Assembly: GCF_028768465.1 (NCBI RefSeq)
Contig: NZ_CP118225.1
Span: 806,001-870,000 of the forward strand
Source of the DNA: Rhodopirellula sp. P2
GTDB lineage: Bacteria; Planctomycetota; Planctomycetia; Pirellulales; Pirellulaceae
Direction of reading: 5' to 3'
DNA length: 64,000 nt
The notes under the pieces are model-generated. The model was not told where the DNA came from, searched no databases, and saw only the letters and a program-made list of their open reading frames with translations. This document shows positions 1 through 9,900 of the stretch, in pieces. Position numbers and translations under genes: made by a program. The stretch's first letter is position 1. Every line of letters starts with the position of its first letter.

Positions 1-590
1 ACCTCCGGACTTGGATTGCGAAACGTGATGGCATCGCTGAGTGCAGCGACGACGAACTAAGAGTCAATCGTTCGACTGGTTTTCCAACCAATGATTTTGC
101 GAGAATGCAGGTCAAAGACGGCGGTAAGGTAGGTGCCCCCTTCTTTCGTTGGGATGTACATGATGCCCGTCAGCCAGACTTCATTAGTCGTTTTGGTGTT
201 GAAGTTTTGGTTCAATAGGTTCGGTGCAGTTAGATGATCGGAGTCGGTGATAGAGATGCAGAGCTTTGCGCGGCGATTCGCTGCAATTCCGGCTGCTCCA
301 ATGTACTTGGCGACTGTGTTGAGGCAACAAGAAACGCCCCTTCGAAGTAGCCCTTGGTGAACTCTTGGGCTGCCATAGGCATCCTGGTGTTTCTTCGAAT
401 TGATCTCGATGATCGCGTCGGTGACTTCTGCTTGCCGTATTTTAGCCTTTGAGGATGGCCTGCCAACACTCTAATAAGAAACCCGACGTGAAACCTCCAG
501 CACTCGACAGAGCACCGTAACCGGCCAACGATCACGGTGCTCGGAGATGAACTTCAATCTCAGTTGCTTTCCTCTGCGAAGAACGCCGTC
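1..590 (-). pseudogene. IS3-family transposase OrfB remnant (integrase core)
   Basis: In the minus frame the sequence has the IS3 OrfB order: a mutant-HTH-like segment, the block with YGSPRVHQGL near 360-380, then the start of the DDE integrase core with EVWLTGIMYIP (about 150-185) and FDLHSRKIIGW (about 85-115). At least two stops interrupt this frame (471-473 and 57-59). The first catalytic Asp of the family, normally in W-T-D-I-T-Y, is Gly here (codon at 165-167). Reading continues past the stop as AALSDAITFRNP, so the stop is a mutation and not the natural end. The C-terminal part lies outside the window. Clearly non-functional; the family assignment is confident. Confidence 0.8.
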
Positions 591-620
591 GTTTTCTTAT
601 AGGTTTCGCTCCATTTTGAT

Positions 621-848
621 CTATCGATATTCTTCTTGCAGTCGCTCCAGATCGTCTTCCACTGAGTTGTTGCTGGCGCTATCCGCCTCGAAGGAACCGT
701 CTCTCTCGAGGGCTTTTCTCCATTTTCTGAGCATGCTGTCACGCACTCCCACGTCCCTGGCAAATTGAGCGTGGAGCATCCGCTGCTCGATGATCTTCTT
801 GACGGTGGCGATCTTAAATTCGCGGGTGTATGTTCGACGTTGGTCCAT
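621..848 (-). pseudogene. IS3-family OrfA (DNA-binding) fragment
   Basis: The 75-residue product starts MDQRRTYTREFKIATVKKI and carries the OrfA HTH_Tnp_1 pattern (R-x-Y-T-x-E-F-K, then a helix containing FARDVGV and LRKWRKAL). A good ribosome-binding site, AGGAGG, lies eight bases before the ATG. The usual leucine-zipper end is cut short at LQEEYR by a TAG stop; the expected continuation appears partly in the same frame (IKMERNL) and partly in another frame (AFFAEES), so frameshifts have scrambled the A/B junction. The N-terminal DNA-binding half is intact and might still be made, but no functional transposase can result. Confidence 0.75.
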
Positions 849-933
849 GAATCGTTCCTCCTGTCAGCAGAGTCTGACATGCGCCGTACCACTGCCAACT
901 TTTCGTGGGGAACTCCATGCTGTTCTATTTTGC

Positions 934-3900
934 CTAGAACAGGATTCCGTCAGTGATGACTTCATCGACGGAATCTGCCCACCAAGATTCATCGTCGTGC
1001 TCAGCAACACTGGCCACCAATTGGTCTAACCCATTAAGTTTATTGATGACCATCAGGGCATCCAGGGCCGTGATGGAACCGTCACCATTGACATCCAGTC
1101 GGGACAATTCCACGCTGAGGGGTTCCCCTTCAGCTCCATCGGCAGGACTGTTCATATAATTGATCACCCGCAGGGCATCCGACGCAGTCACGGAACCGTC
1201 AGCGTTGGTGTCTTCTTTCTCCATCTGGTCGGTCGCTACACGGGCGTTGTAAGAGGAAGCTGAACCAGTTGGCGGGCTCAGCGATACCGAAGCAAGTTCC
1301 TGCAATTCGATGTGGTTGAGCACCCGATTGTAGATCCGTGCGTCATCGATCAAACCGGCGTAGTGACTCGACGTACCGCCCACATTCACACCGCCACCGG
1401 CACCGTCGCTGAAGCGAGTGCCGCCGTCGGCACGTCCGAGCGTGGCGTTGTTGTGGGCCGTGATGGCAGCCAGTGCCGCCCCGGTGGTCTCCGCAGCCCC
1501 GTTGAGCTGCAAGCGGATTTCGCCAGCGACCGCATCAAAGACCAACGAAGCGTGGTTCCACTGATCAGCCACGACGTTGGAGGCCGAAAGCCACGTTCCT
1601 CCCCAACCATCCAGCACACTCCAGCCACCGGCGAGCAACTGACCGTTCTCAAGATATATGTTGAGTCCCCGTACTGTCCCACCTTCCTGGTAGATCACCT
1701 GACGACCGGTGCCATTCAGGTTCGTTGGGTAGAACCAAAACGCGACCGTCCGCTCAGTTGTGGTCCGGTTGTCGATGTCCACCGACTGGGCCACCGTCAT
1801 GACCTGATCCGTTCCAGAGAACTGAACCGAGCTATTGCCCAGGCCACCGGAAACAATCGTCGCGCCAACCAACGTGCCGTCATCGGCGGCGCTGCCCTCA
1901 GGGGCACTGTCCAGAGTATTGCCTTCAAATCCCCAGTGCGTGACCAGGCCCAAGGCGAGATTTCCAGGAGAAGTTGGTGTTTGAGAGTCGAGTTCCTGCA
2001 ATTCGATGTGGTTGAGCACCCGATTGTAGATCCGTGCGTCATCGATCAAACCGGCGTAGTGACTCGACGTACCGCCCACATTCACACCGCCACCGGCACC
2101 GTCGCTGAAGCGAGTGCCGCCGTCGGCACGTCCGAGCGTGGCGTTGTTGTGGGCCGTGATGGCAGCCAGTGCCGCCCCGGTGGTCTCCGCAGCCCCGTTG
2201 AGCTGCAAGCGGATTTCGCCAGCGACCGCATCAAAGACCAACGAAGCGTGGTTCCACTGATCAGCCACGACGTTGGAGGCCGAAAGCCACGTTCCTCCCC
2301 AACCATCCAGCACACTCCAGCCACCGGCGAGCAACTGACCGTTCTCAAGATATATGTTGAGTCCCCGTACTGTCCCACCTTCCTGGTAGATCACCTGACG
2401 ACCGGTGCCATTCAGGTTCGTTGGGTAGAACCAAAACGCGACCGTCCGCTCAGTTGTGGTCCGGTTGTCGATGTCCACCGACTGGGCCACCGTCATGACC
2501 TGATCCGTTCCAGAGAACTGAACCGAGCTATTGCCCAGGCCACCGGAAACAATCGTCGCGCCAACCAACGTGCCGTCATCGGCGGCGCTGCCCTCAGGGG
2601 CACTGTCCAGAGTATTGCCTTCAAATCCCCAGTGCGTGACCAGGCCCAAGGCGAGATTTCCAGGAGAAGTTGGTGTTTGAGAGTCGAGTTCCTGCAATTC
2701 GATGTGGTTGAGCACCCGATTGTAGATCCGTGCGTCATCGATCAAACCGGCGTAGTGACTCGACGTACCGCCCACATTCACACCGCCACCGGCACCGTCG
2801 CTGAAGCGAGTGCCGCCGTCGGCACGTCCGAGCGTGGCGTTGTTGTGGGCCGTGATGGCAGCCAGTGCCGCCCCGGTGGTCTCCGCAGCCCCGTTGAGCT
2901 GCAAGCGGATTTCGCCAGCGACCGCATCAAAGACCAACGAAGCGTGGTTCCACTGATCAGCCACGACGTTGGAGGCCGAAAGCCACGTTCCTCCCCAACC
3001 ATCCAGCACACTCCAGCCACCGGCGAGCAACTGACCGTTCTCAAGATATATGTTGAGTCCCCGTACTGTCCCACCTTCCTGGTAGATCACCTGACGACCG
3101 GTGCCATTCAGGTTCGTTGGGTAGAACCAAAACGCGACCGTCCGCTCAGTTGTGGTCCGGTTGTCGATGTCCACCGACTGGGCCACCGTCATGACCTGAT
3201 CCGTTCCAGAGAACTGAACCGAGCTATTGCCCAGGCCACCGGAAACAATCGTCGCGCCAACCAACGTGCCGTCATCGGCGGCGCTGCCCTCAGGGGCACT
3301 GTCCAGAGTATTGCCTTCAAATCCCCAGTGCGTGACCAGGCCCAAGGCGAGATTTCCAGGAGAAGTTGGTGTTTGAGAGTCGAGTTCCTGCAATTCGATG
3401 TGGTTGAGCACCCGATTGTAGATCCGTGCGTCATCGATCAAACCGGCGTAGTGACTCGACGTACCGCCCACATTCACACCGCCACCGGCACCGTCGCTGA
3501 AGCGAGTGCCGCCGTCGGCACGTCCGAGCGTGGCGTTGTTGTGGGCCGTGATGGCAGCCAGTGCCGCCCCGGTGGTCTCCGCAGCCCCGTTGAGCTGCAA
3601 GCGGATTTCGCCAGCGACCGCATCAAAGACCAACGAAGCGTGGTTCCACTGATCAGCCACGACGTTGGAGGCCGAAAGCCACGTTCCTCCCCAACCATCC
3701 AGCACACTCCAGCCACCGGCGAGCAACTGACCGTTCTCAAGATATATGTTGAGTCCCCGTACTGTCCCACCTTCCTGGTAGATCACCTGACGACCGGTGC
3801 CATTCAGGTTCGTTGGGTAGAACCAAAACGCGACCGTCCGCTCAGTTGTGGTCCGGTTGTCGATGTCCACCGACTGGGCCACCGTCATGACCTGATCCGT

Positions 3901-6900
3901 TCCAGAGAACTGAACCGAGCTATTGCCCAGGCCACCGGAAACAATCGTCGCGCCAACCAACGTGCCGTCATCGGCAACACTGCCCTCAGGAGCACTGTCC
4001 AAGGCATCCCCTTCAAACTCCCAGTGAGCGACCAACCCCAGGTCCAGGTTCGACGTTTGGCCGACGGTCACCTCAAAGGTGTCGGTGACTGGAGCGGAGT
4101 CGTCATCGTCGAGCGAAATTTCGACCGTAAAGACTCCTGCGTCTGTGAACACGTGTGATAGATCGATCGACTTCAATGCCGGGTCGATGGTAAGTGATTG
4201 AGGCCCATTCCCGTCGTCAAAGTCTACCGTTCCGCTCCACACGTCCTGGCCCGGATCCGTGAAATCGATGGTGCGGGTAAACGTGGCTCCCGGAGCCACG
4301 GTTTCGTCGATCCCTGCCTCGAAAGTTGGGGCGACATTGGTGACGACAAGGTTGAACGTGGCGTCGACCGACACCGACCCATCATCGGCGGTGATTGTGA
4401 TGGTTTGTGATTCAGACGGACCGTCCGTTGTCAGATAGCTCCACGTCCAAGTGCCATCGCCATTGTCAACGATCGATCCGAGGCTCGGTGAAGCGGATAA
4501 CGTGACGGTGTCGCTCACGTCGACATCACCAAAGGTGCCTGTCATCGTCGCGGTCAATCCTTCGGCGACGCTCACCGATGGCTGGTCTGCCGCTACGATC
4601 GGTGGATCGTTCAGACCGTTAACGGTTACTGTCACCATTGCTGAGGCGGCCCCGCCGTCTGGGTCTTCGATAGTGTAGCTCAACTGTACCGTCTCATTTT
4701 CGCCTACGGCGAGGTAATCGAGAGCCCCTGCTGGATCATACGTGAGCGATCCATCGCCGTTGTTGGAAACCGTTCCAAGAATCGATGAGGCGTCAATGTC
4801 AGTAACAGTTAAGGGTGTGAAAAAACTGGTTAGTAGCCGCGCCACAAACCAATCATTATCGCCCCCCGCAAAAGTTCCGTTATCCGAGCGATCTGAGTAG
4901 CCAGCAATGAGCAAATTACCCTCAGCATCAATCGAAATCGCTCGGGGTTCATCATCATCGTTACTTCCGAGATCGTGCACAACTGCTGATCCCGAATGGA
5001 AACTGGTGTCCAAGGTTCCATTCGAAAGCAATTTGACGAGCGTCAAATCATTGCGTGTGGCTGTACCACCGTAAGCCGAACCGACTAAAAAGATCTCACC
5101 GCTTGGGGTAAGGGCAATGTCACGCGCAATCCCACTGGCAAATCCTGACGCCTTGCCGTCGTTCGAAAACGTGTTGTCGAGTGTTCCGTCAGTCAAGAAC
5201 CTGGCGACGGCGAACGCATTGGAACCCGCTGCCAAAATTCTTCCGTCGTTTTGGATTTTGATTGATTCAATGGAACTGAAAAAACCAAAATCGGCAAACG
5301 CGATTCCACCGCTACCAAAGGTAGGATCTAAGGTCCCATCCGTGTCGAGTCGGAATAAAGCAAAATCGTAGTCCGATACGCCGCCGGCAAAACCGCCACG
5401 AGTTCCTCCGACGATGATCTTGCCAGAGGAATCGATCGCAACCGATTTTGCGGTGTCTGAGGGGCGTCCGAGATCTAGCCGAACGAAGCCTGTTGTATTA
5501 AAGGTCGTATCGGGTGTCCCATTGGCTAGGAACCGAGCAACGCCCACATCGCCTGCGGAACCGCCAACAACCACGAGATTGCCTCCCGCATCGATCACTA
5601 GGTCGAATGCTTCCTCAGTAGATGTTTGGCCCAGATCGAGCGTAGCGATTCCCGAAACTCCGAAAGCCGTATCGAGCGTTCCGTCAGCAAGGAACTGAGC
5701 GAGGGCAAAATTGGCATTGCTGGACGCTTCCATTGTGCCCGCAATCACAAATCGCCCGTCCGGTCGAACCGCAATTGCATTGGCTCTATCTCGCGAGGTA
5801 CCTAAGTCTGCTATCACGATTCCGCCGGTGCCAAAGGAGGTGTCCAGATTTCCATCGGGATGGTACCGAGCGACCACAACGTTTTTGATGGCGTTGGTAT
5901 CCGGACTGCTAATCGAATCACCGACCACTAGGATTTTCCCATCGGGGAGCACGACCATATCTTTAGCTTGATCGTCGATCGAGTCGAGCGGCCAGTTTGT
6001 CACCGTCACGCCCGCATTGCCGAATGCCATGTCGACGATACCACTGTCGGTGACGCGTGCGATCACCATGTCATCAAACGTGTCTGCATTGCTCACGCTA
6101 CCGACGACTAAAAGACTGCCGTTCACAACTTTCGCACCATGTGCATAGTCATTGCGGCCAATCGTCGTTCCGAACACTAGTTGCCCGGTACCGTTGAACA
6201 CGACATCGAGGGTTCCATCTTGTAGCAAACGCAGTGCGTAAAACTCATTATTGCTAGCAGCGGAATCGTAACCTGAACCCGCCAGAACCAATCGACCGTT
6301 GGTATCCAAATCGATCCCAACTAAGCTCGGATAGCTTCCCATGTTGAGGTTATGCTCGATCGAACCATCGATGTCGAAGCTAGAGTCAATGCCTCCCGAA
6401 CTGTCAAACTTTGTCACCACCGCATTTCCGGATGACGTATATGCCAGATATGTGTCGCCCGTCGAGGGAACGTGAACAAAACGTGGGTCATCATGGTAAG
6501 ACACTGCCGCCGGTGCGTAGGCTAATCCGAGCGTTCCGAAGTTGGTGTCGAGCACACCATTTGAATCCAGCTTTAATAAAATGGCTTCGTCACTGGATGA
6601 CGTTGGACTCACAGACAACGCTGAAATAATCAAGTCGCTAGCAGGCGTCATCGCCAGTTCGCCCGCCGTGTCGCGTGTCCCTCGGATGTCAATAACTGTT
6701 TTTCCGCTCGTGCCGAAACTCGTCACCAAACTGCCATCGAGGGCTGCATAGCGGGCCACAGCCAGATCCCTCAAATTGTAGTCGTATCCACCTGGTATCG
6801 TGCTTCCGAGCACGATCAGGTCGCCACTGGCTGGATCAATGACAATGTCTTGAGCAAAGTCATTTGGCGAGCCGAAATCGGTGGTGACTAGTCCGCCGCT

Positions 6901-9900
6901 ACCAAAAGTTGCATCGGGGGATCCGTCACTGTGGAATCGAAAGATCGCGAAATCGGAATCGCCGCCAGGCTGGTAGAGGTTGCCAACGACAACAAACTTC
7001 CCATCTCCTTGTTGGGCTACGGCGGTGACTTGGTTGCCCGCATTAATAGGTACGCTAACGCGACCCTGGTCACCAAAAGCAGTGTCCACGTTCCCGTCAG
7101 CGTTGTAGCGAACAAGCGTGAAATCGCTGTAGGTTCCAAAATTGCCGGACGTACCCGCGACGAGGTATTTCCCGTCACCCAACGAGATGACGTCATTGGC
7201 CGAATCACTCACTCCCGGTATTGGAATGCTTTGCGTGACCAGCCCATTGGCACCGAACGTCGGGTCAAAGTCACCGGCATCACCACCGACCGATTCCAAA
7301 TCAAAATCGTTACCCAATACATTGATCACAACCGCTGTATCCTGATCGGTTGATGCTGAATCGTCCGTGGCGACCGGCGCGTCATTGACCGCTGTCACAT
7401 CCATGGTCATCGAAGCTAAAGTAGAAAACGCCTCGCCGTCGCTCACACTGAACTCAAACGAAGTGTATGGCTCACCATTTTCATTGGTGGTCGGTTCAAA
7501 ACGCAGGCGTCCGGCATCCAGGTCGGCGACTGCGATCACGCTTGCGGCGGCCAGGGTTTCTGCACCACCATCGAAGTGCCCATTGTCATCCAGATCGAGG
7601 TACAGCAGGCCTGCGGCAGGCAGGGTTTCAATTCGAACCGATTGGAGTTCGTCGCCGACGTCCAGATCCGAGAAAGGAAAATCGGAACTGGAAAAGACTT
7701 TCGATCCGTCTTCCAGCATCGTGATGGCCGTGTCGTTGGTCGTTGGCGGAGTGTTGAGGTCGACCGATACGACGAACGTATCGTCGACGAGTGGTGAATC
7801 TCCGTCGGTCAACGAGACCGTGACTGTAAAATCACCTTCGGCAAGGTAGACATGGTCCAGTTCAATCGTCTGGCCAGCACCGAACGTCAGTGGTGCCACG
7901 GTTCCATCGCCGTAGTCAACAGTGCCGGTCCATGTGTCGGTGCCCGGATCGATGAACGTGACCGTCCGTTGAAAGACGCCAGCGTCGACGGGCGACAAAG
8001 CTTCCTGTGCTCCTGCGTCGTAGGTTGGCGTGAGATTCTGAACATCGACCGTGAAGGTGGCGGTTCCTGTCAGACCTTCTGAATCGGTGACTGTGAGGAC
8101 AACGGATTCCATTTCCGGTCCATCAGGGAAGGATCCGGTCCAGGTCCAGGTTCCGTCTCCGTTGTTGACGACACCGGCGGGGACGGACGTGAGCGTGTCG
8201 GCGAAACGCAGTGTGCCGGAAGCGGTGTAGGTGGCTGCCTCGTCGACACTCACCGGCGAGTTGGTCACCGTGACCTGCGGCAGCGTGAATTTCCACAATT
8301 CTTCACCGACAACACCATTGTCGGCAGGGAAGAACAATTGGTTGTCGAACTCAACAAACTCAAAGAAGGTGTCGTTGGCAAGCGATCCGGTTCCAACAGC
8401 AGAATGGATGTCGTCGATCAAGATGGTTCCGCTCTGCGTGCCATCACTCATCCAGAGTTCTCGACCAGACTCACCGTCATCGGCTGAGAAAATGAGCTTG
8501 CCCTGGAACTCGGTCAGACCTAGCGGATAGGAACCTTCATCACCCACTCGGATGTCTTTGACAACGCTTGCGGTCGTCCCATCAAACTTCCACAACTCGA
8601 AGTCGTTGTATCCAACCGGATCCGCATCCGCAACGAAATACAGCAAGCCTCCCGCCTCGGTGAGGTAGCCAACATCTGCGTAGTCATTGGGGTCTGTGGT
8701 TGCATCGAAGAGTGAAACGGTGCCGCTGGGCGTTCCATCGGTTTTCCATAACTCGTCCGAGCGTGCGATGAAGTGGAGTTCGTTTTGATGTGCGACGAAA
8801 AATCGAGGGCCGTAGTAATCGGGGTAGCCGCTGAAGTCACCGAGTGATCCTACAGTCGAACTACCAGCTTGTCCCGTGGTGGTCCAAAGTTCGAAATCAC
8901 TTTCAACAAACAGTTCGCCGTTGAAGTCGGTCAGTGAAGTGGGAAAGAGAATGGGGTCCCCCGTTCCGGCTTGCGTGACCGGCACTGTCCCGGCCGCATC
9001 GCCGGTGCTTCGGTACAACTGTTCGCCGGTTCCGTCGTTCGCAGAGAAGTACAGCATCCCACCCGAGACGGTTAGCCAGTCTGGGTATGATCCGTCATAG
9101 GAACCACCGACCGACAAGTCTTTCACCATCGAGGTCGCGTTGAGCAACGACTCGTGTTTCCACAGTTCATTTCCATGGACGCCATCATTGGCGGTAAAGA
9201 ACAGCGTTGAACCGACCGCGGTCAGGTTGGTTGGATAAGAATCGCCACTCGAGTTGACGTCCGCGACCTGCATGGTACCACCAGGCGTGCCATCGGTTTT
9301 CCACAGCTCGTAGCCTTCCACGTTCGACCAGCCAGAGAAATAGACCTCCCCGTTGACCTCGACGAGATCACGCGGGTAGAGCCCAAAACCATTTGCGATG
9401 GGATCGTCTAGCCGGATGGTGCCGCTTTCTGTCCCATCGGATTTCCACAGCCCATTGTCGGCGGCAAAGAACAGTCCTTGGGAAGTTGTGAGCAGGGAGG
9501 TGGGATTGGATCCCAAACTTGCGAAATTGCTGGTCAGATTCGTCGCTGTGCTGGGCGTCCCGTCGGTTGAAAACCAATCAATCGTGGTGCTAGGTCGGAA
9601 GAATAAATGCGAACTGGTCGCCAAAAAACCGACAACGGACGGATAGGAATAAGGGGTTGGTTCGAGCAACGACAAATCTTCCACCAACACGGTTCCGGTG
9701 GTCGATCCGTCCGTCTTCCAAAGCTCTCGGCCTGATAGCCCCGAGCTATCGGCTTCGAAGTACAACGTTCCGTTGGACTCAACGAATTTGCTGGGATTGG
9801 AACCATTTCCGTCACCCGGGCGGATGTCCTTCAGTAGCACGGTTCCGCTTTCGGTCCCGTCACTGACCCAAAGTTCACGGCCCGTTACATTGCCGATTGC

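Larger units (their letters stand above)
1..860 (-). mobile_element. Decayed IS3-family insertion sequence, truncated by the window edge
   Basis: Reading the minus strand gives an OrfA-like helix-turn-helix protein followed by OrfB-like integrase sequence, the IS3 family layout. The OrfB part is broken by in-frame stops and frame changes, so the element cannot transpose by itself. It lies directly beyond the stop codon of the 3371-residue gene. Terminal inverted repeats could not be assigned: one end is outside the window and the other end (about 850-930) shows no obvious match. Confidence 0.75.

Noticed and set aside
1295-3975. CRISPR-like array
   Set aside because: The unit is 696 bases with no spacers and is coding, so this is a protein repeat.
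1312-4158. 948-residue plus-strand open frame with four internal repeats
   Set aside because: It is antisense to the LamG repeats; the repetition is inherited from the 696-base period of the real gene and the protein is low-complexity in character with no domain.
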